64,000 nt of DNA from Lota lota. Its lineage: Eukaryota > Chordata > Actinopteri > Gadiformes > Lotidae. Each line of letters opens with the position of its first letter. The stretch's first letter is position 1. The translations under genes and the position numbers were made by a program. A model generated the notes under the pieces. That model was not told where the DNA came from and made no database searches. It worked only from the letters and a program-made list of their open reading frames with translations. Where the stretch lies: contig JACYXH010000772.1 in the NCBI GenBank assembly GCA_026745465.1, forward strand, positions 6,500,885 to 6,564,884. Direction: 5' to 3'. This document shows, piece after piece, positions 31,001-43,483 of this stretch.

Positions 31001-31429
31001 TGTCGACAGTAGGAAAAACAAAGAAATTACCCAACCTAGTCCCGATTTTCTTTTTTTGTGACGTTTGATCTCAATCAAGTAGTCCACCAATAATCTCACA
31101 TTTTAATTAATCATCCAACCACTTTTGTCTCTTTCTCTTTTACAATGGACCTATTTAAAAAAAAAATCTAATAATAACTAGAAATACAATATGTATCCAC
31201 AGATACTCTGTGAATACCTAATAATTATGGGGCTTTGAGAATAGCTATCGTTAGCATGTGGCTCTCACTCCATGTGTAATAAACCTGGTGGAATGCAGAA
31301 CGGAGAACTTTGCATACCCTTGCGGATGGCAAGGAGTGGCGCGATAGCACTTTGGTGCCAAACGGTGATGAGCAGAGTCCAGGGTAACACAATCAACACG
31401 ATGGCAAGAATATCTCTTCTTTTCGGCAT
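21597..31429 (-). CDS. b3gat1: b3gat1, HNK-1 beta-1,3-glucuronyltransferase, 4 coding exons (gene-level entry)
   Basis: Galactosylgalactosylxylosylprotein 3-beta-glucuronosyltransferase 1 (GlcAT-P, family GT43). It transfers glucuronic acid from UDP-GlcA to terminal N-acetyllactosamine, the key step in making the HNK-1 carbohydrate epitope on neural glycoproteins in the Golgi. The four exons join in phase (112+512+297+87 nt) to 335 residues; human is 334. Visible are a type II signal anchor (about residues 6-24), a variable stem (38-56), the UDP-binding start TPTYSRPVQKAELTR (91-105), the metal-binding DDD at 196-198 in YFADDDNTY, WPVAFVGGLRYE (218-229), the catalytic base Glu285 in GGYQESSLL, and three N-glycosylation sequons (N141, N185, N301) as in mammals. 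It is convergent with glb1l2. Whether this is the fish a or b duplicate cannot be told here. Confidence 0.95.
21915..22289. mobile_element. hAT-like non-autonomous element in b3gat1 intron 3
   Basis: The left end CAGTGGTGCCTCCAAGGGGT and the reverse complement of the right end (CAGTGGCGCCCCTGGAAATA) share CAGTGG.GCC, and GGTGGCCAG recurs inside both ends, typical of fish hAT-type elements starting CAGTGG. The flanking octamers CTCGCGCA and CTTGAGTG match at 4 of 8, with transitions at three others, consistent with a decayed 8-bp duplication. It is 375 bp with no transposase. Confidence 0.6.
22891..22907. repeat. Poly(C) tract in b3gat1 intron 3
   Basis: Seventeen C residues within a pyrimidine-rich stretch (about 22,860-23,010). 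Confidence 0.95.
23055..23138. repeat. (GT)n microsatellite in b3gat1 intron 3
   Basis: About 42 TG units without interruption. Confidence 0.97.
23722..23806 (-). mobile_element. Non-LTR retrotransposon 3' tail
   Basis: The minus strand reads GCTGCTGTGACAAAGTAATT, then TCCCTTAGGG, then AATAAAG close to TATCTATC. This is the common fish LINE tail pattern (TGACAAA.G.AATTTCCC..GGGAT.AATAAAGTATCTATC). No coding part is recognised. Confidence 0.5.
24033..24329 (-). CDS. b3gat1: b3gat1 coding exon 3: acceptor-substrate half
   Basis: Residues 209-307, starting MRSTRKVSVWPVAFVGGLRY and containing KTVFDPHRPFAIDMAGFAIN and AYFKLRGVKGGYQESSLLRE; it ends EPKAANCTK. Glu285 is the predicted catalytic base. 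The acceptor is CTATAG, the donor GTAACC below 24,033, with 99 whole codons. Confidence 0.96.
25038..25080. repeat. (GT)n microsatellite in b3gat1 intron 2
   Basis: About 21 GT units followed by a diverged GT/GC-rich tail to 25,135. Confidence 0.95.
26189..26360. mobile_element. Fold-back MITE-like element in b3gat1 intron 2
   Basis: AGGTGCTTACGCACTGCCCC (from 26,189) pairs with the right end TTGGGGCAGTGTCAAGCACCT (26,340-26,360), forming imperfect terminal inverted repeats of about 21 bp. A second nested inverted repeat (GCCAACAACCACTAACGG at 26,281-26,298 against 26,314-26,334) fills the right half, so most of the 172-bp element can fold. It is non-coding. The rest of the intron (24,330-28,148) shows no gene. 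Confidence 0.6.
28149..28660 (-). CDS. b3gat1: b3gat1 coding exon 2: main donor-substrate half
   Basis: Residues 38-208. After a poorly conserved acidic/glycine stem it reads EYCASDKDIVEVVRTEYVYT, then the GT43 core with the UDP-binding strand (TPTYSRPVQK), RDTGLNYTHLNVETPRNYKL, GTMQRNLALRWLRE and YFADDDNTYSLELFEE. The acceptor is CCACAG at 28,661 and the donor GTGAGT after 28,149. It ends in phase 0. Confidence 0.96.
28661..31317. other. b3gat1 intron 1
   Basis: 2.7 kb between coding exons 2 and 1. AT-rich, with a two-copy 42-bp tandem repeat at 30,674-30,757 and no recognisable element. Confidence 0.6.
30674..30757. repeat. 42-bp tandem duplication
   Basis: Two copies beginning AGGTAGATGTGTGTGTGCAA at 30,674 and 30,716. 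Confidence 0.8.
31318..31429 (-). CDS. b3gat1: b3gat1 coding exon 1: cytoplasmic tail and membrane anchor
   Basis: Residues 1-37 plus one base of codon 38. It reads MPKRRDILAIVLIVLPWTLL then ITVWHQSAIAPLLAIRK, nearly identical to the mammalian GlcAT-P N-terminus. The donor is GTATGC at 31317 downward. G at -3 of the ATG gives an acceptable Kozak context. The exon probably begins at 31,460 (see the acceptor entry). Confidence 0.95.
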
Positions 31430-31460
31430 CTCCAGGATTGGTTATGTGGCTCGGCATTAC
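31430..31460 (-). other. b3gat1: b3gat1 5' UTR part of coding exon 1
   Basis: On the minus strand a pyrimidine-rich tract ending CCTGAACAG (AG at 31462-31461) precedes 31 nt of leader before the ATG. The leader starts GTAATG, as does the corresponding human exon. A TAA in frame upstream of the ATG means the longer human N-terminal isoform is not encoded here. It implies at least one further untranslated exon above 31,461. Confidence 0.6.
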
Positions 31461-32255
31461 CTGTTCAGGAAAGACAGAGAGGGGAGGGGAGATTAGGATA
31501 ATTGATTCCGGAATTGTACCAATTGTATTTCGTCTTTTGATGTTTAACTCATGTTACACTCAATATACATTCTGTTCCTTTTATGATTACTGTGCACTGG
31601 GCATCTTCAGAAGATATTTTCACTTAGTGTGTAAGTAATTTCAGTAATTGTAATTAGTTAATTGGTAATTAGTTAATTGCTACTTGCATGACTTTTCATT
31701 GCCTTTCAAAAACACACACTAAAGCATTTCTAATCAATGTGCCAAAGAAACATGGACTCTTCATATACGATGCAGTATTGATTAAAGGCATGGTGACTGA
31801 TGAAGCAGGGCCCATCTCGCAGCAGGGATCCAGTAAAGAAGGAAGGTGGCAGTAATTTAATTCTAACGTAATTGCGGCAATTATAGTTTATAGTTCCGTC
31901 TGCATTTATGCCCCCGTTCTCTCAAAAGCTGCCAGGCGAAGGGGGCCTAATTTCAAAGTGAACGTGCCTGATGCAACAATAAGCCACACACATGCTTTCC
32001 TCTGGTAACCAAATGGGTCATGATTCTTTTTTTTTTACTACCCTTTTCTTTTGCTAAATTAACCCATGAAGAGGTAAATCATCTTGTAACACGTGTTATA
32101 GACTTCTGCATCTTCCACATCCTTTCATCATTTGTTATTATGATTCTGTGACATAAACACTTCTTCTTAGTGACTATTTGAACTATAGATGATTTGTTAA
32201 CATATTTAAAATTATATCAGACATCAGCGGCCTACACTCTCACTTATCGTTCAGT

Positions 32256-32266
32256 GGTGTGTGTGT

Positions 32267-32321
<55 letters not shown>
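32256..32321. repeat. (GT)n microsatellite
   Basis: About 33 GT units with a single A interruption. Confidence 0.95.
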
Positions 32322-32323
<2 letters not shown>

Positions 32324-32379
32324 GGGATTGCTTTGGGACACCACTCAGACCAGTACCTTGCTTTTAAATGTAGAAATCA

Positions 32380-32411
32380 TTCATTGGCTTGATTGTGTTC
32401 AAGCCAATGAA
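32380..32411. repeat. 13-bp perfect inverted repeat
   Basis: TTCATTGGCTTGA and its exact reverse complement (32,399-32,411) separated by six bases. Confidence 0.85.
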
Positions 32412-33297
32412 CACAAGTTAAAAATTATATTTGATCAAATATGGTTATTATTACCCTGCTTCGTGATGGCAATGGCAAACCTGTGTGGTATACTGTGTAT
32501 CCTTGTAGAAATATAAAGAAGTCATTCAGAAAGAATAACAGACACGGTGATAGTAAGATTAAGACCCTTACCCACAGTTAGAACTGGATCATGACAACAT
32601 TGGTGTTGCGTTGCCGGGGAAGCCAAACGGCATAATGGATGAGCAGTGAAGGGGCGGGATCCTCCATGACATGTCAGCCAATCATTTCATTGATACCCTT
32701 TTGTTCTGCCTTGTCCATCTCAGGCAGGCAGGGGGGCACAACTGTGATCTAGTAGAAAAGGACAGCGAGTCAATTAAAAGTGGTTTGCCAATTCCAGTTT
32801 TTGTTCTATGGATGAAAATTGGCATTATCTGTATAGCCTTTTTCACAATTCCTTCCACTCTTAGCTATCTCCTTCCCTCCATGCATGGCCAGATAATGTA
32901 ACATTTCCATTCCATATTTAACATCAAATCGACACATTGGAATTCAGTAACAGTAAATGCATTCCACCACAATGATACTGTAATGAACTTGAATGTGTTC
33001 ATGGGCCAGAGAAATGTTCTCTGTTCACACTGCAGCCTTCTGTTGCTACTGCGCTTACCATTTTAGCCTTGGTCCTGTTTAATATTTGGAACAGTTAATA
33101 TACTGAATACATAGATACGTTAATTAGCACACACAGAGATCTACCTCCTATTGGCTTTGTGTTGGGAGCCACTGTGTACAGCAGCAGGACGTGCTGCTAT
33201 TTTTATTTGTTTTCACGACGTAATACGGTGGAAGAAAAACGCGTTAGTCACCACCACGCTGTCTCTGGTGCCAGGGGCGGTGACAAAATAAACACTG

Positions 33298-33299
<2 letters not shown>

Positions 33300-33339
<40 letters not shown>
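33300..33339. repeat. (AC)n microsatellite
   Basis: Twenty AC units. Confidence 0.95.
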
Positions 33340-33340
<1 letters not shown>

Positions 33341-35880
33341 CCCCATGTCCCCATTCAAACACATCTGAGAGAGCATTGCTTCCATAGTGCACCCACGATA
33401 ATATGACACTCCGGAAGCCCATGTCTCTCGTGCTAACTTAGATCCCGTTGGACAGCCGCTGAGTGTATTTTTAGATGTGTCCTCTTGGTAAATCACGTAA
33501 GCAAGATATTTGTGTTGCTCGTGAAAAAAGAGGAAGAAGAGAAGCGCCATTGTCTGTATTTGGTTTTATTTCATCAGAAGTTTTCTTTATTTTCCACTAA
33601 TTGAGGGGTGCTGTAATCGGACAAAAAATAAATAATTAAATAAAGCTAATTACCCATGACCCAGTAATGCCATAGGGAGAGACGGTTTTCTTTTGATGTG
33701 CACAAGATTTGAAAACAATCCTCTTGCCGGATTGCCTTGAGCTGTCATCAGATCGCCTAGGCATATCATCACATCGAAGGATGCTTCTGAGTGCGAGAGA
33801 ATGAATGGGCTTGAAATTGGAGCAAAAGATGAATATCACCATGTTCTTTTACACAAATCAGTAGACGACAGTAACATGCCCTGCAAGAAGAAAGAAGGTA
33901 TTGCTGTATTATCTGGGCAAGCTTACACTAATGGCACAATATAACATGTTCCTTAATAGCAGCCTTCCCTGGTTCTGCATGGTTTGCAAACGGAACTCAT
34001 CAGACATAATCTAGTGCAGAAGCCAATTTAACAAAACATAAGATATAAGACTGTACACTCGTTAAAGCCATCAGTGCAGTCACACAACAATATTTTGTTT
34101 AAAGAAAATAATATGTATGTATGTCGATCTGCTCACTGCGAGTGAGGCAAAGGTCCTCCGTTGCTCCAGTCATCGTGACCGCGTATTTTTCCAATTAACA
34201 CCCAAAACAAACCCAAGCTCCGATAGGCCAACCTGTGCCACCTAGCCAGCTTCACACGTGGCCTCCCCAGATAGCCTCTGTGAGCATGCATCCGAAGCAC
34301 CCGAACTCTCCTGCGACGTTGTGCGTGCCCGCCATAGTGAGCGAGAGCATGAGCAGGTATCCTGTGCCACACACAGCGCAAAGCTGATGGCCCATGGCGA
34401 GCCACGACTGTGTTGTGCGTCAACACTGGTTAACCAGCTGTAAAGACCAGCGCACCTGCTGCTCATTAATGTGATGGCGCAGCGGCAAAGCCATCTGTAA
34501 AAAGTTGCTGCACTGTTTCGTTTTTGTTTTTGTTTTTTTTGGAAGTAATATCATTTAAACAGAGACTTTCGGCAGGTTGACAGACAGGTTGGTAGACATT
34601 TTTCATGTATATAATCAGGATTGGAGATGGATAATGTCAAATATTGTCTTAACCTTGCAGCATAGAACAAGGATTGGAATAAATGAATATCCAATTAGTG
34701 TACAACGTTTCCTTCCACAATATAATCTTCATATATATCAAACTTTGTAGAAACGTTGGTGAAAATGTTGTAGGGAAGTTCAATTGACCTACACAAGAGA
34801 TACGTATTGAGAAAAAGTATTACATGTATCTGAAAGATATCAGCAGTGTACAATGCTCTACTCATACACAATAATACCATTCATGTAGTAATCGCACCGT
34901 GCGTCATTGTGCAACACAGCAATGAAGCCTGCAATATGCGACACTCCCTTTATCCTTTTTCTAACATCTCTCTCTCTCTCTCTCTCTCTCGCTCTCTGTC
35001 TCCCTTTCCTCTGCAGAGCCTTCAAAGGCATACGGACGAGGTGGGTGGTAGTGGGGGGGTAAAGTTACCAGGTTTTTAATCGGGTCTGCCTCTAATGCTT
35101 TGCACTCCCTGGGCTCCCAGCTCCTGTTTCGCTGGGACTAATAAAAACACTATCTTCTCCATGTTTGCTTCTCCATGGCCTCATTTCGAGGCTCCATCCT
35201 CTCCACGAAGGGGATAGGGTCCCCTCTGGAGACATTCTGGCCCAGTCTGTCCAATCATTCAAACGGCTAGATTAATTTATTGGTCTCACACAGAAGCTCG
35301 CCAAATACTGTGCACTGGTTACCGCCGGGGCGACGATAGATCATTATTGATGTCTATCTTATTGAAGTTTTCATGCAGGTGTCGGACAGAAATAGATAAT
35401 TTTAGGCGTAGTTCACAATTAACAAAGTTATGAGGTCCACATACCAAGTGTCTTTAGACTACTCAATGAAAATTCACAAAAAATAAAACTGTAAGTAGCC
35501 ATTATTGCAAGTTAACATATATTGTGACAGTGCTATTTGATGCTATTTGAAAAAGGATGATATTTGATTAACATTAATAAATGCACATTAAGTTAAGGTT
35601 AAATGTTTTTCAATTTTAATACCCAAGAGTCTACATCTTTTTCAATCAAAGCCAGTAAAGGTTCCATAACTAAAAGGTACTTCATATTGCTGAAAAATCT
35701 TCTTCTACAGAGCATAATATTGTCTGTAAACAATTATGTGCTTCTATTCAAGAAACACTTTCACAAATGAGTCCCTTAATAATGAATGGTTAGAAACTAA
35801 AATGGAGACAACATTGATCATTTGTCAACACAAACCAGCCTATTAATAACATTAACTATGTCTGTATAGTATCTAGAGCC

Positions 35881-36050
35881 TTAAGGAATCTAAGTGAAAA
35901 TGAACCCCCTGTTTCAGCTCGTATTTCAACAATACAATTATTTTTAAATATATGTATTATGTGGGTTCTAGGAAGGAGGGGGGAGGTGTTATTCCCATGG
36001 TTACGACCCAAGCCAATTTTGCATCATTGTGTAATGAGTGTTTATAATGA
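35881..36050 (+). mobile_element. MITE family A, copy 2
   Basis: Begins TTAAGGAATC, then GAACCCCCTGTTTCAGCTCG and TTCTAGGAAGGAGGGGGGAG, with the core around CCCATGGTTACGACCCA (35,986-36,015) and a diverged TCATTGTGTAATGAG. It shares order and orientation with the 58.4-kb copy. The right terminus is eroded, so the end is approximate. Confidence 0.6.
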
Positions 36051-38473
36051 GCAATGTTGTATATGAAATGTGCCACACACCGTTGCATTATACTTTGTTT
36101 TATACTGAGTGTCAGAGAACTTGTCCACCAATTTATTAATCTGCCAATTTATTAAACTTCATCCATAAAAGATCCATGACTTTGAAATGGCACAAATGCT
36201 GGGAATATAAGGGCTGCACACACCATTTATCTGATTATTACAGTGGGGGGGCTAGTTCACGGCATGGGTGCTCCAAACACAACCCGCGTCACATGAGGCT
36301 TTCACTCAGACTTATTATGCCAGAGCGTGAGGTTAAAGGTGACGACCGGTGACCCTATATTCTTTAGATAATGAGTGGAGATTAGGGACTAACACTCTTC
36401 TGGACCTTTCTATTGGCCTATTTCTATCATGCCGGGGCTGTCTAGCTAGCTAGCTCCACTGAGTTTAGAGTTCTCCTAATGAGGGTGAAAGTTGCAATTT
36501 TTCTGTTTCAATATTATTTTTTGTGGGGTCAAACAAAAAGTCCCCCAATTATTTGCCCCCGTAGAGGAAGAATACTTCCTTATCAATCTGATCATCGCTA
36601 ATTAAACCTACGTGATTGGTTTCAGGGAAGAGATGAATGGCTTCTTGTTTAGTCTGAGAAAGAGTTTCTGTAAATAAGCATGGCAACTGAGTAGAAAACT
36701 GACAAATGAGTAGAAAACTAATTTGTGGGTGTCTGACAGAATACTAATGTCAATACTATATATTGATATATTCAAACATATATAGTGTGCATGCCTTGAG
36801 AAGTCAAACATAGCACATAACAATTATTGACTAAACACAACTGCTGATTTGTTCTGGACTGGATCAGGTGTTTTCTTAATTACATAATTATAAGTATAAT
36901 AGTTCACTGCGTTGTGTGTGTTATTTTTATTGATGACATGATGTCATCAGCCTTCAGCTTGCCAGCCGAAAATAAAACATGGAACAAATTTGTTGTAGAG
37001 ATTAATCTAATAGCTTTTGTAATTAGCCGCTGTGTTATCATTTCCCATGCACTCTTTGCACATGTGAAAGCTTCCTTTTTGTAATGCGATATATTAACAA
37101 GACACACTGACCAATACTGATGTGATTCTGTGTTAGGACCCATGTGTAAAAAATTTCTTTCACATTTTACTTACTATTACTTGCTAACATAAATAACTAA
37201 TAACTTTTGTTAACCTGAATAAAATTGTCATATTTTGAATGTATGTATGTGTAAAACCTCATTATGCTGCACTAATGTTATGCCTAAAATGTCACTCTAA
37301 ATGCACTGACATTTAGAAATATGGTCACAATAAGGGAGACATATTATGTAGGCCCTAATGCATAATGATGTGGAGAGTCAATAATAGATTTCAATTCATT
37401 AAAAGAAAGAAACAAAATATAAACAAAAAATAAGGCAAGTTTGACATTTCAAAATTGTCCTCATTCATCTTATCTTTCAGGTCCTCTCAAATGACTGGTC
37501 GGGTTTTCTGAAGGTTCCGAATGTAAGACACGAAACTATACACTGTGACACTGCATTTAGTTATTTGTTTTCTAAAAAGAGCTCAGGGGCACTGTAAGAT
37601 GACACACTGAACATTGTTGACACAGCAACTGTGCATCTGCTGATGCCAGGTTGCAGCCTGCGCGCTCTTGAGCGTAGCGGGAGCACAGTGGTGACTTTGA
37701 GAGAAAATCTTTTGCAGACAACACCACGTGCAGGGGATGGCATCGAGGTGCCAAGTGTGGGCTTAACCACGGGTGGGCGCGCTTCAATGACTAGCCCAGG
37801 CCCGAGCGCACGTCAGCAACGCACGCTTAACGTGTGTGCACACAGGAAGCTCACCGCAGTAAAACACGGTTTAAAACAGATGTAAAGTGCAGTGCTCTTT
37901 CAGCTCCATGCCCAGCAGTGTTTTTTGCATTTTCATGAATAACCATGGACTATGTGCTTAAAAATGGGCTGTTCTGCTAATGATTGATGATAATGAAATG
38001 CGATCAGTTCCAATACCCCTGCAGTGGTGAGGCTAGTTTAAACAGAAAGTGTCACACTTCAAAAACTAAATCTGCCATTGATTGGGACACCAGGGGATGC
38101 CACATGGGGCCAAGCGGACACATGACTAAATCTGACTACTGTCAACTTGGTTATTGTGTTCAAATCTGGGCTTTAACGTTGCTTCATTAATGTTAGCCTT
38201 CAATGGCATGGCAGAGTAAACGGTAGCGTTGTAAGTAGGCCTAAACAGTCAACTGTTTCTACTGTATATGTGTAAAGAACGGGATTCAACAAAATGGCGT
38301 TTAATTCAATTACATGCCATTTGTGGTACGACAAACTCTGATGCTATGTCTCCATACTCATATGGAATATTTCCACTCAGCTTGACACAGGGAGCATATA
38401 GAAGAGTGTAAGGTGAAAAGCAATTAGCCCTTGAACTAAACTCTGAGCGCACCCCATTTTAACTGGAGAAATG

Positions 38474-38474
<1 letters not shown>

Positions 38475-38525
<51 letters not shown>
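38475..38525. repeat. (GT)n microsatellite
   Basis: About 25 GT units. A second, shorter AC tract lies at 38,617-38,639. Confidence 0.95.
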
Positions 38526-38529
<4 letters not shown>

Positions 38530-40128
38530 GCGTGATGGCTTTCCACTTTCACATCACCAGGTTATGCACTTTGTTTTCTTCTGATTTATCTCGTACCTCA
38601 GGTGTGAGTTGGGGGCACACACACACACACACACACACAGTCTATGACAATTCTATCTCTCTTTCTTCCTTGTGGTAAACATTAAGCGTAGGTAGGAATT
38701 TCCTGTATTGGACAAACCACCGTCGGAAGTCTTTAGCAGCTGTGCGAATGGGGTTGATGGAAGAGGCTCTGTCCAGTGTTTATAATGAGCACCCTAGGGG
38801 GACGCCATTTTACATGAGGAAATGGCTCCAATTAAGCCATCCAGATGTGAATGGCCAGGAGGTAGCAGAGCTACAACAAAGTTAGAGGGGGAGATTATTG
38901 ATGGCAAGGGTTGGGGCTGGAACAGAGAGAGTTAACACTCATGTGCGGTCAGGGCTGTTCAATCATGCTGTTCTGCAACCCACCGCTCTGTTCAGTCACT
39001 GTTTGATTGTTGCCTTACTGTAAGAAACATAGCTCACAACCCGCCCCACTCCAAACAATTTTTTGGAAAAGACTATCCATACGAAAAAATAATATGTGTG
39101 GTTTTGATGCTGTTATTAACACAATATGGTGATCATTGCTGATGTTATGGCCAATGGCTTTCAGCACTTGATCACAGACGACCAGCATCGGACCGCAGCT
39201 GCATGCCAGTGTCCGGGCAACACATCACGGTCCAGGAAGGCAGCGATTACCCCCCCCCCCCCTTCCCCGCCCCTAGGCATAACATTTGTTCATTCACTTA
39301 GCATGTAACACTTGAATCAAACTATAAATCCATATCATGATCTTTATCTACTGGGGCTCGCTAATGAGAGCGCTGCAAATCATGTGACCCCTGAGAGGAG
39401 AGCCTCATAAGTTTGATGAATTCATATTTATTTTAAGTGCGGCTAACCTCCCCCCCTCGGTCCTTTGACCTTTGAGTTGATATAACGATTTCTAGCAGGG
39501 ACGGACGGACTGCAGAACATCATAAAGGTCACTCTGCCTTACTGTCTGTGCAGCGCTGTGTTTTTTATGAGAATGGTGGACCTTTATTTGTTTTATGTGG
39601 TGAACATTTTCCACTGGGAGTCCTTAACGCACCACGGAGCTAAACACGTCCCCGATTCAACACGTAAGCCTTACAATTTAATACACCCCAACCCGTGCCA
39701 GGTGATTTGAATCTGTATTGTAAACAAACCTTTTAACTGAGTAATAATTACGAACACTACTGGTAACCTGACATAGAAACGTATTATGAGGCATGTTCAA
39801 AGAGAATATTTTAATCGGTCCTTAATGAGCTGCACGTGTTCCTCTCGCATAATTAGTCGTGCGTTGACAGGGAGCGGAGGAATGGGCCTTCGGCACACTT
39901 CACATTGTAACCTTCAGCACTTTCACTGCCTTTCACACTGCCTCACTATCGATTGTAACTTCATTCTGAAGTTGAGACTGGCACATTGATTTATTTTTTT
40001 GGGACTGATTTGGGTAATGCCCTCTGTCCTCAGCAAAGCACACAAAGACTCAAGATCATATAACAATGAGAAAAACACCTTGAAAATGAGTTGCATGCGG
40101 CTGTTACCACCATCCAATGCCGGCTCGT

Positions 40129-40131
<3 letters not shown>

Positions 40132-40189
<58 letters not shown>
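40132..40189. repeat. (GT)n microsatellite
   Basis: About 28 GT units. Confidence 0.95.
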
Positions 40190-40526
40190 TTGTGTGCACA
40201 TGTGTATCATTTTGCGTGTGTGTGTGCATGTGAGCTTGCATGTTGGTCAATAGTAGTGGCTCTAAGACTACTCAAAGAATGACATTTTTAATTCAATTGC
40301 AATCATATGAGGTTTAAAAATATACTTGTTTTCCCCTTTGTTAAGCATGCTTAACGAGCATATGCTGGGTTAGAAAATGGGACGGTATAATTGGCCCGGA
40401 CAAAAGTCTTCAGTTTGTATGGCCGCAGGGCTGGAAGCTGCTGGCTCCGCACTTCTTTACCAGCCACGATGGAGATAGCTTTAAAACAACTAGTGGAAGT
40501 GAGGGAGACTGCTATCTCTTCAGTAA

Positions 40527-40705
40527 TGTGTGTATATATGTATGTATGTATATATATGTATGTATGTGTATATATATAATGTATATATATAATGTATGTG
40601 AATGTATATATATGTATGTATGTATATATATACATATATAGTATGTGTATATAATGTATGTATATACATAACATTACATACCCTGATATATATATATATA
40701 TGTGT
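40527..40705. repeat. TATATG-type compound microsatellite
   Basis: 180 bp of interrupted TATA, TATG and TATGTA units. It codes only spurious Ile/Tyr-rich frames. Confidence 0.9.
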
Positions 40706-40804
40706 GTTAACTGGTGGACACACTTCATAGCATAGAATGCTTTGAGGCTATCCAAGTTCCTCAAAAGCCTTCAGTCTTCTTCCAAAGCATGGTAATGATG
40801 AGTC

Positions 40805-40805
<1 letters not shown>

Positions 40806-40868
<63 letters not shown>
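40806..40868. repeat. (GT)n microsatellite
   Basis: About 31 GT units. A further GT tract lies at 40,984-41,018, so three GT tracts fall within 900 bp. Confidence 0.95.
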
Positions 40869-40873
<5 letters not shown>

Positions 40874-40980
40874 GTGTGCGTATGTGTTTGCGAGGGTGTA
40901 TTTATCATGCATTTGTGTGTGTGCTATATCCCGGCACCTCTGCGAGCACTAGTATAGCCCTAGTTATCTTATGTTGTAGG

Positions 40981-41018
<38 letters not shown>

Positions 41019-41302
41019 ACTACCTGCATACCCTGAGCTGCTGCCACCTGGTTCATGGATAAATCCTGATAAATTGTCTTGGAGCCTGAAGCAGCTATCT
41101 GGGTCATGTGGCTTCCGTTGGATTCTCTGCGAGTATGAGTTTTCTTCCAATTCACCAAGGGATATGCATGTGTGTAACTATGTTGTCCTACTCTCTACTC
41201 CCTCTTGACTCTTTGGATGCTAAGACCTAAGAACCTACCTAAGGTGTAACAAACAGCATACTTAGTTTACAGCCCATTTCGTCATAATTTATGAGGAACA
41301 AC

Positions 41303-41347
41303 CCCCCCCCCCCCCCCCCCCCACCACCACCACCACCACCACCACCA
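41303..41347. repeat. Poly(C) followed by (CCA)n
   Basis: About 20 C residues grading into eight CCA units. Confidence 0.93.
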
Positions 41348-41530
41348 TCTTGAAGAATGCTTTACACTCCGCATGCAGGTTGCTGTGTTTTAAATGATTT
41401 GAGGTGTAGAAAGCGTTTGGCAGCATTCACAGACTGCACTGCCTTTGTAAACAGTTGCATCACAGCATACCCTATTTTTCCCTGCTAAAACAGGATGTTA
41501 TGTGTCTGTGTGTAGCCATTAGAATTTCAG

Positions 41531-41645
41531 AGATATAATTTCATTTATAAGACCAGGTGTTTGTTTGTTTGATGGTGTGTTCATTTGTTTGTCGTATTGT
41601 GCTTCCACCCTAACTGCAGAAAAGGTATAGAGTGTAAACAACATG
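41531..41645 (+). repeat. Unnamed dispersed repeat, copy 1
   Basis: Shares ATAATTTCATTTA, GATGGTGTGTTCATTTGTTT, GTGC.TCCA.CCT, TGCAG..AAGGTATAGAG with 45,296-45,393 in the same order and strand. By eye about three quarters of positions agree. No terminal repeats or coding capacity are seen. Confidence 0.55.
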
Positions 41646-42361
41646 GACGTAGCTTCCCTGACATCACACATTGGCTTACACACAACTGGTATGAAGCCTT
41701 AGATTTCCCGTTATTGCTTGAGATTCTTTGCAAGCAGCAGTGGAAACGATCCATATTTGGGACTTTGAGGGCGGCAATGAATGGCCGCCCAGCAGTAGTC
41801 AATGTCAATAACTCATTCATATAAAATCCTTAATAACTCTTTAATCAAATAAAACTGCCAAACGGGACCTTTCAAAATGTATGATATGGAGATGAGCTAG
41901 CCACTGAGCTTCTAACCGAACAAAGAAAAAATGTATTCGCTTCGTAATACGAGAATGAAATTATGTACCACACAGTTCTCACTGCAGGCATAAGTGGCCC
42001 TAACCCAGTGAAATTGTAGTTAATAGTTGTAATTTTGGATGGTGATTAATAATGATCTGTTTTCCTTTTCTGACGATCTGTCACCCACAATAGGGCCTGT
42101 GTGATTTCTCTCGAATAGCGTTAGTAAAACAGTTGGGCCAATAGTCGTCGGCCCAAAAGGCACGTCGGCCCATTGGGAAAGTACCCCGGTAAAAACACAG
42201 AAATGTATTTCATTTTATTAGAAAGCTAGACTACATGTTGATGTTAAGCATATTATATTTTGAATACATGTCATCCTTTTTTCTTGAGTTTTGTTTTTAT
42301 AGTTAAAGTCTAAAATCCATCCCCTCCAATTAGATAAAGATAATGCACTCATGTCAGTGCT

Positions 42362-42365
<4 letters not shown>

Positions 42366-42455
<90 letters not shown>
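42366..42455. repeat. (CA)n microsatellite
   Basis: About 45 CA units without interruption. Confidence 0.97.
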
Positions 42456-42459
<4 letters not shown>

Positions 42460-43483
42460 TCTGTTCTTTTTGAAGTTTCAGGTCAACACAATGTGTGAGC
42501 TTCATTTATATGAATTTCACAGCACAGAAACAGCCCAAAGCACAAACAGAATTGCATTTAACCGCATCTATGATATTGCCGGACGTGTTTTATTATAATC
42601 TCTGAAATCCCCTTTTTTCCTTCCATGGAAATACTCATAAACACAAATGTGTTTTGGGCTTATTCATCGAGGCTGTGAAATAGAAATGCAAACATATAAC
42701 TTGAGGAGTTACAGCATGGCAGGCTGTTGTCATTACAGAACAAAAAAGCTTGTGCGAACAAAGGGCAGCAAAAAAATGCTGTGACAAGCGTACAGTGATT
42801 TCTTTTCCTTTTTTCCATGGGACACAAAGAAAGAGGAGAAATGTATTCTTTCTATTATGAATGATAAGACCACCATGCATCACTGAGCTGAAACCTAGCG
42901 TGGATGTTCACGGATGTCTAGTTTCCAGGCACAAGCAGAAATTACAGTGGTCGGCTTTATTTTTCCCTTTTGTTTTCGTTTATTTTCCAGCATTCTTTGT
43001 TGGTAAGAGAAAGCGGCAGCTTAATAATTTATATTCCAATTCTGTGTACTACAAATACCCTCTGTCTCTGGCGTTGTTACGATCAACCGCAGCAGACCAA
43101 CAGCCACTGAGGCTCTTGTAGTGGCAAACAGGAAATACTGTTATAAGCGCCAGAGCCGGGATAATGCAGAGAAATGACACTTCCCAAGCCTCCTCCTTTC
43201 TAGCCTCTGGGCAGGATACGCGCCACTGTAATACCATGTTCTACTGCAATCCTTCACTGCTCCGTGTCTTACCGAGCATTAGAAAGAACTGCTCTGAGCA
43301 CCTCAATAACAGGGATCGAGGCATTTCAGCATCCACATTGAATGTTAGCTTCTGCTCGGAGAAGATTGTTTCTGTCAAACCCTAACCTTTACACATGGGC
43401 GCTAATAAGCCTGTTTTAATTCATTCCTTGGGTCGGGTCCAACTGCAATAATACCAACTACATCCACATCACTGCATGTACCT

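Noticed and set aside
34133-34466. Overlapping minus-strand frames of 74-97 residues rich in Arg and His
   Set aside because: No recognisable domain, no convincing splice structure, and overlapping alternatives in two frames.
40520-40764. Minus-strand frame rich in Ile, Tyr and His
   Set aside because: Translation of a TATATG microsatellite; no codon or homology signal.
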